Part shown: positions 15,191-23,671 of the stretch, piece after piece
Layout: each line of letters starts with the position of its first letter
How positions within the stretch are numbered: position 1 is the first letter of the stretch
NCBI GenBank assembly: GCA_049515175.1
Contig: JBEKUI010000010.1
Coordinates: 1 to 36,535, forward strand
Origin: JACQNR01 sp049515175
GTDB taxonomy: Bacteria; Acidobacteriota; Terriglobia; UBA7540
DNA: 36,535 nucleotides
Direction of reading: 5' to 3'
Translations under genes and position numbers: made by a program
The notes under the pieces: generated by a model
Seen by the model: the letters and a program-made list of their open reading frames with translations, nothing else
Databases searched by the model: none
What the model was told of the DNA's origin: nothing

Positions 15191-15209
15191 ACTATCTGGT
15201 TAGTTAAAT
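15186..15209. promoter_or_regulatory. Palindromic TetR-type operator
   Basis: ATTTAACTA (15186-15194) and TAGTTAAAT (15201-15209) are exact reverse complements around a 6-nt centre (TCTGGT). The length and A/T-rich arms fit a TetR-family dimer site. The right arm includes the first two bases of the tetR start codon, and the left arm covers the -10, so binding should block the operon's own transcription. Confidence 0.6.
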
Positions 15210-15876
15210 GAAACTTCCCCCTTCTTACTCTCGGCCCCGCTTGGCTGCGCGCCACGCGCGCGCTGAGGAGACGCGCGCGGCGATCCTGCACGCCGCGACC
15301 AACATCTTTGCGCGCGAGGGATTGGCCGGAGCGCGAACCGACGCCATCGCCCGCGCCGCGTGCGTCAACAAGGCGTTGCTCTACTACTACTTCAAGAGCA
15401 AAGACGACCTCTACCGCGCCGTGCTGGAGGAGCATCTCCAGGAATTTTCGCGGCGCGCGCTGGAGGTTCTGTCCCAGCGCACGCCGGCCGGCGCGACGGT
15501 GCTCCGCTTCGCGACCATGCACTTTGATTTCATCAGCGCTCGCCCCTACTACCCGCTGCTGTTCCAGCGCTTCAGCTTATCGGGTGGAGAGACGCTCCGG
15601 CGCCTTGCCCGAAGGTACTTTGCCCCCGTACGCCGGAGGTTGATTGCGCTTCTTGCGCGCGGGATTCGGAGCGGGGAGTTCCGGCGAGTGGACTGCCGGC
15701 ACATGGCCATTTCGCTCGTCGGCGTTACGGTCTTCTACTTTGTCAGCGCCCCGATTGCGGCGGTGATTGGAAACTTCAATCCCTATGAGGCGGCGAATCT
15801 GCGCAGGCGCAAGGAGGAGGTCTTGAGTTTCATCCGTTACGGTCTATTTCGCCACCCCGGCGAGGTGCCGCCATGA
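15208..15876 (+). CDS. TetR family transcriptional regulator
   Basis: A 222-residue regulator. The N-terminal helix-turn-helix domain is at about residues 18-65: T-R-A-A-I-L-H-A-A-T-N-I-F-A-R-E-G, then the recognition part T-D-A-I-A-R-A-A-C-V-N-K-A-L-L-Y-Y-Y-F-K-S-K-D-D-L. The C-terminal ligand domain has an M-H-F-D-F-I-S-A-R-P-Y-Y stretch as in AcrR/CecR-like proteins. It is the first gene of an exporter operon and overlaps the next gene by 4 bp (ATGA). A palindrome over its own promoter suggests autorepression, released by the exporter's substrate. The ligand is unknown. Confidence 0.9.
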   Translation: MKLPPSYSRPRLAARHARAEETRAAILHAATNIFAREGLAGARTDAIARAACVNKALLYYYFKSKDDLYRAVLEEHLQEFSRRALEVLSQRTPAGATVLRFATMHFDFISARPYYPLLFQRFSLSGGETLRRLARRYFAPVRRRLIALLARGIRSGEFRRVDCRHMAISLVGVTVFYFVSAPIAAVIGNFNPYEAANLRRRKEEVLSFIRYGLFRHPGEVPP

Positions 15877-16928
15877 GGCGCCGATTGATGATGCTGGTCA
15901 TTGTCGTTGCGGTGGTTCTGGCTGGGATTGTCTACTGGAAGACTCGCGCTCACGCTAGGGGCATCGTTCTTACGGGGATCGTCACCACCGATGACGTGAT
16001 CGTCAGTTCCGAGATCCTGGGCCGCCTCAGCCAACTCCTGGTGAAAGAGGGCGACACAGTGACGCGCGGCCAGCTGCTGGCAGTGATCGAACCAAAGGAA
16101 CTCGCCGCTGACCGGGCTTTCTATCAGCACTCGGAAGAAAGTTCCAGGGCGCAGGTCGTCGAGGCCGAAGCCGCTTTGCGGCTTCAGGAGCTTCAGACGC
16201 GCGATCAAATCCGCCGCGAGAAGGCCTCGCTGGCCGCGGTGGAGGCCCAGCGCGCGGAGGCGGCGGCGCAGTTCGAACTCGCGCAGCTGGATTTTGAGCG
16301 TAGCGAGGGACTCTACAAGCAGGGGATCGTTGCCGCGCAGGCCTTCGATGCGACACGAACCGCACTGGAAGCTGCCAAGGCGCGCGTGGAATCGCTCCGC
16401 GAGCAGGTTGAAGCCCAGCGCGCCGCGGTGGCGTTGGCACAGGCGAACGAACAGGAGGTGGCGGTGCGCCGGAGCCAGCTCCAGGCGGGACGTCACCAGA
16501 TGGCGGCGGCCGTGGCGCAAAAGCAGCGCGCCACCGTCCGCCTGGGTTACACCGAGATCCGCGCGCCCATCCCGGGATTGGTGGCCGCACGCGCCGCCCG
16601 TATCGGCGAAGTCGTCAGCCCCGGTCAGGCCATCGTTTCGCTTATTAATCCCGATGACCTCTGGGTACGGGCCGACGTGGAGGAATCCTACGTCGACCGC
16701 ATCCGCCTCGGCGACCGTTTCCCCGTTCGCTTGCCGTCGAACCGGGAGTACGTCGGCACGGTGTTTTATCGGGCAGCGGACGCAGATTATGCCACCCAGC
16801 GCGACGTGAGCCGCACGAAACGCGACATGAAGACGTTTGAGATTCGGCTGCGAGTGGATAACAGCGAGCGGCGACTCCATCCTGGCCTCACCGCCTTTGT
16901 GACCTTGCCGACCGCAGAGGAGCGCTAG
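15873..16928 (+). CDS. HlyD/EmrA-like membrane fusion (periplasmic adaptor) protein
   Basis: A 351-residue adaptor with one N-terminal membrane helix (residues 5-22), a biotinyl-lipoyl-like half (V-S-S-E-I-L-G-R-L-S, near 47-56) and a long alanine/glutamine/glutamate-rich coiled coil from about 90 to 220. The second lipoyl half follows (I-R-A-P-I-P-G-L-V), then a beta-barrel with N-P-D-D-L-W-V-R-A-D-V. This is the YbhG/YhiI type that links an inner-membrane ABC-2 exporter to an outer-membrane channel. The ATG overlaps the tetR stop; the ATPase and permease follow. No TolC-like gene is in the window. Confidence 0.9.
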   Translation: MRRRLMMLVIVVAVVLAGIVYWKTRAHARGIVLTGIVTTDDVIVSSEILGRLSQLLVKEGDTVTRGQLLAVIEPKELAADRAFYQHSEESSRAQVVEAEAALRLQELQTRDQIRREKASLAAVEAQRAEAAAQFELAQLDFERSEGLYKQGIVAAQAFDATRTALEAAKARVESLREQVEAQRAAVALAQANEQEVAVRRSQLQAGRHQMAAAVAQKQRATVRLGYTEIRAPIPGLVAARAARIGEVVSPGQAIVSLINPDDLWVRADVEESYVDRIRLGDRFPVRLPSNREYVGTVFYRAADADYATQRDVSRTKRDMKTFEIRLRVDNSERRLHPGLTAFVTLPTAEER

Positions 16929-16941
16929 GGGAAATCACCTG

Positions 16942-16980
16942 ATGAATGCCGATAACTGGTTTCTGAATGTCGCCCCATGA
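16942..16980 (+). CDS. 12-codon coupling ORF ahead of the exporter ATPase
   Basis: ATG 16942 to TGA 16978-16980 encodes MNADNWFLNVAP. It has a good SD, AGGGGA at 16927-16932, 9 nt upstream. Its stop overlaps the ATPase start (ATGA at 16977-16980), which has no SD of its own. The ORF begins with ATGAATGCC, the same nine bases as the ATPase gene, hinting at a small duplication of the start site. Its likely role is to deliver ribosomes to the ATPase start rather than to make a useful peptide. Confidence 0.45.
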   Translation: MNADNWFLNVAP

Positions 16981-17969
16981 ATGCCATCGAAGTTGAACAT
17001 ATTAAGAAGTGCTTCGGCGATTTCTGTGCCGTGGACGATCTGAACTTCCAGGTCGAGGAGGGAGAAGTCTTTGGCCTCCTCGGGCCGAACGGGGCAGGGA
17101 AATCCACTCTGATCCGGATGTTGACCACGCTCTTGCCTCCGACCTCGGGATCGGCCCGCATTCATGGCTTCGACGTGGTCCACCAGGCCAGCCGCGTTCG
17201 CCGGAGCATCGGCGTGATCCCTCAGGCGATGACCTCCGACCTCGACCTGAGCGCCGCCGAGAACATGACCATCTTTGCCAAGCTCTACGGCGTCCCTCCG
17301 GAACGGCGCAAGCGGAAGATCAGCGACCTGCTCGAAGCCGTGGAGCTTTCCGACTGGGCGGATAAGCCGGTGAAGAACCTCTCCGGCGGAATGCGCCGGC
17401 GTCTGGAAATCGCGCGCGGCCTCGTGCACGAGCCCAAGATCTTTTTCCTGGATGAGCCCACCACAGGCCTCGATCCCGTCTCCCGCGTGGCGGTGTGGGA
17501 CATGCTCATGCGCCTCAAGAAGGCGCACGACCTCACGATCCTCATGACCACGCACTACATGGACGAGGCCGACAAGCTTTGCGATCGGATTGCCATCGTG
17601 GACCATGGAAAACTCGTCGCCCTCGACTCGCCTCTGAAGCTCAAGGCCTCGATTCCGGGCAACAACATTCTGGAGGTCAGCTTTTTGCACGTGCCGGAGG
17701 GCTGGTCGCAGGTTCTGGAGCGCCTGGCGGAGGTCGAGAGCGTGGTCGCGGAGGACCACGTCTATCGCATCGGGTCCAATAACGGGCCGCGCACGACCAT
17801 CGAGCTGATGGAAGCGGTCCGCCGGGCGCAGATCGAAATTACGTCGCTCTCTGTGCAGAGCACAACGCTGGACGACGTCTTCGTGCACTACACGGGGCGG
17901 CAGTTGCGTGACGCGCTACAGGACGCGCCCCGCTACGACCCGAGCTTTATGTACCAGAAGAAGCCCTGA
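16977..17969 (+). CDS. ABC exporter ATP-binding protein, DrrA/YbhF type
   Basis: A 330-residue ATPase: Walker A G-P-N-G-A-G-K-S-T near residues 36-44, signature N-L-S-G-G-M-R-R-R-L near 134-143, Walker B I-F-F-L-D-E-P near 155-161, the D-loop G-L-D-P and the switch histidine in T-T-H-Y-M-D-E-A. The C-terminal extension, about 100 residues with T-L-D-D-V-F-V-H-Y-T-G-R, is that of multidrug/antibiotic exporters. The gene has no SD; a 12-codon ORF overlapping its start probably supplies coupling. Only one ABC-2 permease follows, so the transporter likely uses a permease homodimer. Confidence 0.92.
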   Translation: MNAIEVEHIKKCFGDFCAVDDLNFQVEEGEVFGLLGPNGAGKSTLIRMLTTLLPPTSGSARIHGFDVVHQASRVRRSIGVIPQAMTSDLDLSAAENMTIFAKLYGVPPERRKRKISDLLEAVELSDWADKPVKNLSGGMRRRLEIARGLVHEPKIFFLDEPTTGLDPVSRVAVWDMLMRLKKAHDLTILMTTHYMDEADKLCDRIAIVDHGKLVALDSPLKLKASIPGNNILEVSFLHVPEGWSQVLERLAEVESVVAEDHVYRIGSNNGPRTTIELMEAVRRAQIEITSLSVQSTTLDDVFVHYTGRQLRDALQDAPRYDPSFMYQKKP

Positions 17970-17981
17970 GGGCGGCACGGC

Positions 17982-19094
17982 ATGCATCGAATCCTGGCCA
18001 TCATCGAGCGCGACCTCCGCAAGTTCATGCGGAGCCCCACCCTGATCCTCGTCTCCATGTTCTTTCCGCTCGTGCAGCTGGTCGTGCTGGGCTACGCCTT
18101 CGGGGGAAAGATCAAGCACCTCACCGTGGGCATCGTGGATCAAGACCACGGTGTTCCGGCGGTCAAGCTGCGCGAGATGTTCGGGGCGATCGCCGCCAAC
18201 GCGGAGACCTTTGAAACCGTGGAGTATGCCGATCCCCGGCAGGCCATCCAGGACTTGCGCGATGGGCGCATCCACGGCGTCGTCAACATTCCTCCCAATT
18301 TCTCCCGGCGCGTTCTGGCCGAGGCGGCGCCGCAGATCGCGCTCATGGAAGACAACACTGACAATTTCGCGGTGGCCGCCCTGGGAGGCCTCTTCGTGGA
18401 TCTCGTCAACACCTACAACCGGAACGGCCGCGAGACCCGCCTGCCGCCCGGGATCACACTCTCGGTGGTGGAGCTCTACCCTTACGTTCCCTATATCCAG
18501 TACCTCCTGCCGGGTTCGATTGTGCTGGCGATTTTCGTATCGGCGATGATCGGGGGAGGCATTATCTATATTGATGACAAGGCCCGCGGCCTCCACGAGG
18601 GCTATCTCGTCACGCCGATTTCCAAGTTCGAGCTGATCCTGGGGTTCAATCTCTCCGGTGCCATCAAGGCCTTTCTATCTGGCCTGGTGCTAGTGTCGCT
18701 GGGTTCGATTATTGCCGGCATTCCGCACCCCCTCGATCCGGTCCGCTTCATCAAGCTGCTCCTTGTTATCGTGACCACGGCCCTGGCACTGATCAGCATG
18801 ATGTTTCTGCTCATGGTGCGAGTGAGCGACCCTCTCGTGCCCCGTGCCATCTTTGGCGTGCTCAACACGCTTCTCTTCTTTCCCAGCGGCGCGGTCTACC
18901 CGGTGAACGGCTTTCCCCCCTGGATGAAGGCGATCTCGCGCGTCGACCCTTTTACCTACGCAGTACACGCCTTCAAAACTCTCCTCCTCAAGAACACCGG
19001 GCTGGAGGCGATTGCGGGAGATCTCGTCTTTCTCGCCTGCTTCGCCGTGGGGGCGATGCTGCTGGCGACGCTGCTGTTCCGCCGGACGCTTTGA
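17982..19094 (+). CDS. ABC-2 type exporter permease
   Basis: A 370-residue inner-membrane protein. The first helix is at about residues 23-42, followed by a large periplasmic domain of about 130 residues. Five more hydrophobic segments follow in the C-terminal half (for example I-V-L-A-I-F-V-S-A-M-I-G-G-G-I-I-Y and L-L-V-I-V-T-T-A-L-A-L-I-S-M-M-F-L-L-M-V). The E-G-Y-L-V-T-P-I-S segment and F-P-S-G-A-V-Y-P are conserved ABC-2 elements of the YbhS/YbhR/DrrB group. It starts 12 bp after the ATPase stop. With the adaptor and TetR gene it forms a complete one-permease exporter, likely for drugs, detergents or lipids. Confidence 0.92.
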   Translation: MHRILAIIERDLRKFMRSPTLILVSMFFPLVQLVVLGYAFGGKIKHLTVGIVDQDHGVPAVKLREMFGAIAANAETFETVEYADPRQAIQDLRDGRIHGVVNIPPNFSRRVLAEAAPQIALMEDNTDNFAVAALGGLFVDLVNTYNRNGRETRLPPGITLSVVELYPYVPYIQYLLPGSIVLAIFVSAMIGGGIIYIDDKARGLHEGYLVTPISKFELILGFNLSGAIKAFLSGLVLVSLGSIIAGIPHPLDPVRFIKLLLVIVTTALALISMMFLLMVRVSDPLVPRAIFGVLNTLLFFPSGAVYPVNGFPPWMKAISRVDPFTYAVHAFKTLLLKNTGLEAIAGDLVFLACFAVGAMLLATLLFRRTL

Positions 19095-19120
19095 AGGCGG
19101 CACGACGCCCGTGCTAATCT
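19091..19120 (+). promoter_or_regulatory. Possible leaderless promoter of the 19127 gene
   Basis: TTGAAG at 19091-19096 (overlapping the permease stop) and TAATCT at 19115-19120 are 18 nt apart. The ATG at 19127 lies 6 nt after the -10, so transcription would start at or next to the start codon. No SD is present. Confidence 0.35.
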
Positions 19121-19126
19121 ACACTC

Positions 19127-19537
19127 ATGACGATGACCCTGATGGACGCGGAAGCTCCCAAACGGCACGGAGTGCTTCGCCGGTATTTGTTTCTCTGGAT
19201 AGCCCTGGCGGTGGTCTTCGGTTCCATCCTCTTCATCCGCTTCCGGAACTACAGCGAAGAGCGCGCCGTGTCACGATTTCTGGCCACGCTCCAGGAAGGT
19301 AGATACCGCGAAGCCTATCAACTCTGGCAGCCCAGTTCTTCTTACACCTACGAAGATTTTCTTCGCGGCTGGGGCGAGATGGGCGACTACGGGAAGATCC
19401 GCGGATTCGAAATTCTCGGTTCGCGCTCGAGAGGCTCGACTACGGTGATTGTGGTTGTCCGTATCAACAACGTTGACCCGCCGATCGATTTGCTCGTAGA
19501 TCGCAAGACCAAAGGCCTTGCCTATTCCATCTTCTAG
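19127..19537 (+). CDS. Small membrane-anchored protein of unknown function
   Basis: A 136-residue protein with a cytoplasmic N-terminus, one membrane helix at about residues 19-37 (Y-L-F-L-W-I-A-L-A-V-V-F-G-S-I-L-F-I) and a periplasmic domain of about 95 residues. That domain (F-L-A-T-L-Q-E-G-R-Y-R-E-A-Y-Q-L-W, then alternating beta strands) looks like the NTF2/DUF4878-type cone fold, judged only from pattern. It follows the exporter permease by 32 bp and may be part of the same transcript or have its own leaderless start. Its function is not known. Confidence 0.7.
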   Translation: MTMTLMDAEAPKRHGVLRRYLFLWIALAVVFGSILFIRFRNYSEERAVSRFLATLQEGRYREAYQLWQPSSSYTYEDFLRGWGEMGDYGKIRGFEILGSRSRGSTTVIVVVRINNVDPPIDLLVDRKTKGLAYSIF

Positions 19538-19606
19538 TCCGCCTGTTGGAAAGCTTGTCGCCCGTCATGTGTCGGACGCGCAACGCGTGCGGCCCTTGGT
19601 AAAGGA

Positions 19607-21550
19607 CTATCTGTTCTCGGTCGAGGCAGCGGGAATTATCGGCAGCAGGATGTGGGATGGATGCGCGGCGTCGTGATAGACGGAATTCTCCGCCGTCGCC
19701 CAGCGGCGATTGTTGTTAAGCGGCTCGCCGCTGTTGGGGTTCACGTCGAAGCGCGGAAAGTTGCTGCTGGAGATGTCGAGCCGGATGCGATGGCCTCGCC
19801 TGAAGACGAGCGAGGTCGGATACATCTCGATGGTGAAGGAGTAGATCTCTCCCGGCTTCATCAGCGCAGCATTCTCCAACGAATCGCGGTAGCGAGCCCG
19901 CACGATGCTGTCCGCCACATTCAGGTCCACGCCGGCAGGGAAATCGCGGCTGGGCGGATAAACATCCACGAGCTTGGCGGTGAAGTCGGTGTCGGGAGCG
20001 TTCGAGGAGGCCCAAAGCTTGACAATGAGCCGGCCCGTTACTTCCGTGTCCCGCTCGAGCGGCGGCGTCTGGAATGCCAGGACGTCATTGCGCGCCGAAA
20101 GAGGCCGTTCGTCCTCGCAAACCCAGAAATCTTTGCGGCAGCGCTGGTCCATCGCTCCCGCCGACATCAGAATTCCCTCGGAGGAAATATTGCCGACCAG
20201 CGTAGGCACGGGATGGTGCGGATCGAACAGATAGCGAGTCGGGGCCGGCGAGGTCTGGCTCGGCTTTTCAGAGGAGAGTATCCCGTCAGGGTGCAAATAG
20301 TAGGGAGTCGTATGCGTGCGCGCCAGCGGCCATTGGTGTTCGTCGCGCCAGTGTCCGCCCACAAAGATGCGGCCCTCGGGAGTCTTGTGGCCGTCCCCCG
20401 CGCCCATTACAAAAACGCGGACCGGCGCATCGCGCTCTGCTCCATTCTCGGCGCCTTTTAAGAAGTGGTCAAACCAGCGCTGGCGGAAGGCATTGAAATC
20501 CGACGCTGCCTCGGGGCCGAACTCGGCTTCACCCGCGTAGGTCCTCGTCTGTCCGCCGTGCGTCCAGGGACCCATGACGAGATGGATCGGCCCGTTCTTG
20601 GCCTTGGAGAGTTCAACGTAATTGAGGTTCGCCGTCTGCGCGCCCCACGAATCGTACCAGCCGCCGACGAGCAGCACGGGCATGTCCTTGTATTCGGCGA
20701 GGTGGTCCACGACGCTGGCGCCCATGTTCTTCCAGAAGTCGTCGTAGTCGCCGTGGCTCATGGCCTCGACGAGCCACGCTTCGTAGTCCGGCGCCAGACG
20801 CAGCGGCGTCGTCCCCGGGCGCAAAGGCAAACCTTTGGCGTATTCGCGCACCTGCTCGCCGAGCTTCAGCAGTTCCGCTCGCACGGCGGGATCGCGCGCC
20901 GGCTGGCTGCCGTTCGGGCCGCCAAGATTGAAGATCCAATTCATCCAGCGCATTTCAAAAGCGCCGTTGTGTCGAATGCCGAATCGACCGTAATCCGACA
21001 TGGCATCGACGGGGATCATGGTTTTCAAGAATGGAGGGTTGGCAATCGCCAGCGCGTGCTGCGTCCCGCCGGGATAGGAAGTTCCCACGGTGCCGACGTT
21101 GCCGTCGCACCAGGACTGCGCCCCGATCCAACGCAGAGTGTCGTAGCCGTCGTTTCCGTCGTCGCGGTGCGGGCGCCAGCGGCCTTGGGAGTTGTAGCGC
21201 CCGCGCACATCCTGCCCGATGGCGACATATCCCCGCGGCACGAAGTAGCTGGCCCAGCCTTCGATGCCCTCCTTGTTGTACGGCGTGCGCTCGAGAATGA
21301 CAGGAAACCGCCCCGACGCTGGCGCTCCATTGATTGCCGGGAGATGTATGTCGGTGGCGAGTCGCACGCCATCACGCATCGTGACCATCACATCCTTGGA
21401 GATGACTATTCCGTACGATGCCGGACCGGGTGCAGACTGCTGCGAGTAGGAAAGCCCGGGCAGGCCGAAGACGAGCAATCCCACGGCCGCAGTGGCGGTG
21501 CACGCGATAAGCCATCGCTGCCGGTGAGGGAGCGTGCGAAGAGTTTTCAT
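19607..21550 (-). CDS. CocE/NonD family secreted hydrolase (S15 X-Pro dipeptidyl-peptidase-like)
   Basis: A 647-residue alpha/beta hydrolase with a signal peptide or anchor at about residues 11-37. The catalytic triad is visible: S158 in G-T-S-Y-P-G-G, D300 in G-G-W-Y-D-S-W-G and H331 in G-P-W-T-H-G-G. The C-terminal jelly-roll (P-P-L-E-R-D-T-E-V-T-G, S-S-N-F-P-R-F-D-V-N) is that of cocaine esterase and alpha-amino-acid ester hydrolases. It cleaves ester or amide bonds of unknown substrates outside the cytoplasm. The gene begins 7 bp after the heptose kinase stop and closes the Trm112-heptosyltransferase-kinase run, though nothing ties it chemically to lipopolysaccharide. Confidence 0.9.
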   Translation of the reverse strand: MKTLRTLPHRQRWLIACTATAAVGLLVFGLPGLSYSQQSAPGPASYGIVISKDVMVTMRDGVRLATDIHLPAINGAPASGRFPVILERTPYNKEGIEGWASYFVPRGYVAIGQDVRGRYNSQGRWRPHRDDGNDGYDTLRWIGAQSWCDGNVGTVGTSYPGGTQHALAIANPPFLKTMIPVDAMSDYGRFGIRHNGAFEMRWMNWIFNLGGPNGSQPARDPAVRAELLKLGEQVREYAKGLPLRPGTTPLRLAPDYEAWLVEAMSHGDYDDFWKNMGASVVDHLAEYKDMPVLLVGGWYDSWGAQTANLNYVELSKAKNGPIHLVMGPWTHGGQTRTYAGEAEFGPEAASDFNAFRQRWFDHFLKGAENGAERDAPVRVFVMGAGDGHKTPEGRIFVGGHWRDEHQWPLARTHTTPYYLHPDGILSSEKPSQTSPAPTRYLFDPHHPVPTLVGNISSEGILMSAGAMDQRCRKDFWVCEDERPLSARNDVLAFQTPPLERDTEVTGRLIVKLWASSNAPDTDFTAKLVDVYPPSRDFPAGVDLNVADSIVRARYRDSLENAALMKPGEIYSFTIEMYPTSLVFRRGHRIRLDISSSNFPRFDVNPNSGEPLNNNRRWATAENSVYHDAAHPSHILLPIIPAASTENR

Positions 21551-21557
21551 GAAGTGA

Positions 21558-22559
21558 TCAAACCTTCCCGGCCAGAGTATCGAGCAGTTCTTCCGGCGAA
21601 ATTTCCGCCGTGCCGAATTTCAAGACCACGCGGCCGCCGGCGGCGTTGGCGAGCTGAACGGCTTCCTTCAGCGTTGCTCCCGCGCCATAGGCGAGCGCCA
21701 GGACGGCAATGACCGTGTCGCCCGCGCCGGTGACGTCATAGACGGGGCGCGGCACGCTGGGGGTTTCGTGAATTTCACCCCCGCCACAGAAGAGCGTCAT
21801 GCCGTCGGCGCCTCGCGTGATAAGCAGGTTCTCGCAGCCGAGCTCCGCGAGCAGTCGCCGCCCGCCCATCTCTCGCTCGCGCGCGGTGCGCAGCGGCGCC
21901 CCGGCCATCAATTCGGCCTCGCGGAGATTGGGCGTCACCAAGGTCGCCTCGCGGCAGATCTCCGGATGGTCCGGTTTGGGGTCGACAAAGACCGGAACGC
22001 GCCTTTGCCGCGCCACGATGAGGATCTGCTCGCACAGCTCGGTCGTGACCGTTCCCTTCTGATAGTCCGAAACGATCAGCGCGCTCAACTTGCCCGCCCA
22101 GCGCACGAAGTGGCGGACGAGCGCGCGCGCGGTCCGGTCGGAAATCTTTGCCGCTTGCTCAAAGTCCAGCCGCAGGAGCTGGTGCTGATGGGCGGCAATG
22201 CGGACCTTACGCGGCGTCATCCGCCCACCCTCAATGACCAGTGCCCCGCGGCCGATCCCCCTCGCGCGGAGCAGATCGAGAAGGCGCGCGCCGCTCGTGT
22301 CCTTGCCGATAGCGCCAAAGGGAATCGGGCGGCCTCCGAGCGCTGCGATGTTGGCGGCAACGTTGCCAGCTCCGCCGGGATAACACGCCTCCGCAGTGTC
22401 GGGGTTTTGGATGAGCACGACCGGCACGGGAGCCTCCGGAGAAATCCGTGTGGCTTCGCCCCGCACCAGTTCATCGAGCATGTAATCGCCCAGCACGCCG
22501 ATGGTGCAGCCGCGGAATGCGCGAATGATTTTTGTCAGACGCGCGCGATCTTTCGTCAT
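21558..22559 (-). CDS. hldE: D-glycero-beta-D-manno-heptose-7-phosphate kinase (PfkB family)
   Basis: A 333-residue ribokinase-fold kinase corresponding to the N-terminal (RfaE1) domain of HldE; the cytidylyltransferase domain is absent. Signature: G-D-Y-M-L-D-E-L-V-R-G-E-A-T-R-I-S-P-E-A-P-V-P-V near residues 24-47, G-G-A-G-N-V-A-A-N-I near 62-71, and the anion-hole/catalytic base D-V-T-G-A-G-D-T near 280-287. It phosphorylates heptose-7-phosphate at C1 on the way to ADP-heptose for LPS inner core. The ATG directly follows the glycosyltransferase stop (TAGATG). The split-type enzyme (hldA/rfaE1) fits organisms with separate kinase and adenylyltransferase genes. Confidence 0.87.
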   Translation of the reverse strand: MTKDRARLTKIIRAFRGCTIGVLGDYMLDELVRGEATRISPEAPVPVVLIQNPDTAEACYPGGAGNVAANIAALGGRPIPFGAIGKDTSGARLLDLLRARGIGRGALVIEGGRMTPRKVRIAAHQHQLLRLDFEQAAKISDRTARALVRHFVRWAGKLSALIVSDYQKGTVTTELCEQILIVARQRRVPVFVDPKPDHPEICREATLVTPNLREAELMAGAPLRTAREREMGGRRLLAELGCENLLITRGADGMTLFCGGGEIHETPSVPRPVYDVTGAGDTVIAVLALAYGAGATLKEAVQLANAAGGRVVLKFGTAEISPEELLDTLAGKV

Positions 22560-23666
22560 CTAATTTCCCTTGGCATCGAATGTACCGGCCAGCACGGCCG
22601 CGACCGCCGAGCGGACCTGTTCGTCGGTGATGGAAAGGATACACTCTGGGCGCGCGAACTGGTAGCAGCGATCTCCGGGGCAGGGGTTGCAGTCATAATA
22701 ATTCTGCACCGTACGCCAGGGAGCTGCGGGCCGCCACGGCCCCCAAATCGTCGAGCTCGATGAACCGAAGAGGATGACGCCCGGCCGGCCGAGTGCCGCC
22801 GCCATGTGCGCCGGGCCGCTATCATTACCCACGAAGAGTCGGGCGGCAGCCAGCGCGGCAGCGAATTGACAGAGGCTGGCACCCTCGAGGCGGCGAATCT
22901 GCCGGCCCGCGGCTCGAGCGATGGCATCGAGGACCGTTTGCTCGCCCGGGCCGCACGAGTACAGGACGGGTAACTTGCGTTCTGAATCAAGATACTGGCC
23001 GAGCGCGGCGAATCTCTCCGGCGACCACTGCTTCGTTGCGTACAAAGCTGTGGGATGAATCACCGCATAGTTATTCCCGGCGGGAAGATCCAGTTCCGTT
23101 CTCTTTCCAGCCCACCACTGTGATTCCGAGGACGTCACGAAAATTCGCGCGCGGGGGATTTCGGTGCGAGGCAGTCCGAGATAGAAAAACGCGGAGGCTT
23201 GATGCTCTGCGGTGTGGATGGTCGCTTGGTTCAAAATCGTGCGCGCGTCGGGGACGAGAAGATCGTAGAGGGCGCGTCGGCGAAAGTGTTCAAACCCGAT
23301 CTTCCGCGGTGCCCCGCTCCAAGCGGTGAGCGTCGCGCTGGTGGGGCCGCCGTGCAGATTCATGCACAGGTCGAAGCGGCGTCGGCGGATGGTCCGGAGA
23401 GCTCCGATACGAGCGGTTAGCTTTCTCAGGCCCGCGCCTCCGCCGGGCTCGAGGACCTCGTCCACATCGGGATTGTTCTCCAGCAGCCCACGGAAGCGAC
23501 TGTCAACCACGACGGAAACGCGGAGGTCGGCTCGCCATTCCTTGAGCAGCCGCAACGCCGGTGTGAGCAGAATGATGTCGCCGATGGAACGCAAGCGGAT
23601 GATGAGAATTCGCGAGTTCGGGGGAAGGGAGGTGAGGGTCGAGGCGGGGGTCGAGGGCCGGTCCAC
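22560..23666 (-). CDS. Glycosyltransferase family 9 (ADP-heptose:LPS heptosyltransferase-like)
   Basis: A 368-residue GT-B fold enzyme. The N-terminal L-I-I-R-L-R-S-I-G-D-I-I-L-L-T-P-A stretch (residues 21-37) and the C-terminal F-V-G-N-D-S-G-P-A-H-M-A-A-A-L-G segment (near 282-297) are diagnostic for WaaC/WaaF/WaaQ-type heptosyltransferases. A cysteine-rich C-terminal segment (C-N-P-C-P-G-D-R-C) is common in the family. The GTG start at 23666 is 5 bp after the Trm112-like gene and has GCGGAG upstream. It adds heptose to LPS inner core. Which heptose cannot be told. Confidence 0.88.
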   Translation of the reverse strand: MDRPSTPASTLTSLPPNSRILIIRLRSIGDIILLTPALRLLKEWRADLRVSVVVDSRFRGLLENNPDVDEVLEPGGGAGLRKLTARIGALRTIRRRRFDLCMNLHGGPTSATLTAWSGAPRKIGFEHFRRRALYDLLVPDARTILNQATIHTAEHQASAFFYLGLPRTEIPRARIFVTSSESQWWAGKRTELDLPAGNNYAVIHPTALYATKQWSPERFAALGQYLDSERKLPVLYSCGPGEQTVLDAIARAAGRQIRRLEGASLCQFAAALAAARLFVGNDSGPAHMAAALGRPGVILFGSSSSTIWGPWRPAAPWRTVQNYYDCNPCPGDRCYQFARPECILSITDEQVRSAVAAVLAGTFDAKGN

Positions 23667-23671
23667 CGGCG

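Noticed and set aside
20465..21712. A 415-codon plus-strand open frame opposite the CocE hydrolase
   Set aside because: No motif; the opposite strand encodes a complete hydrolase with its triad and signal peptide.
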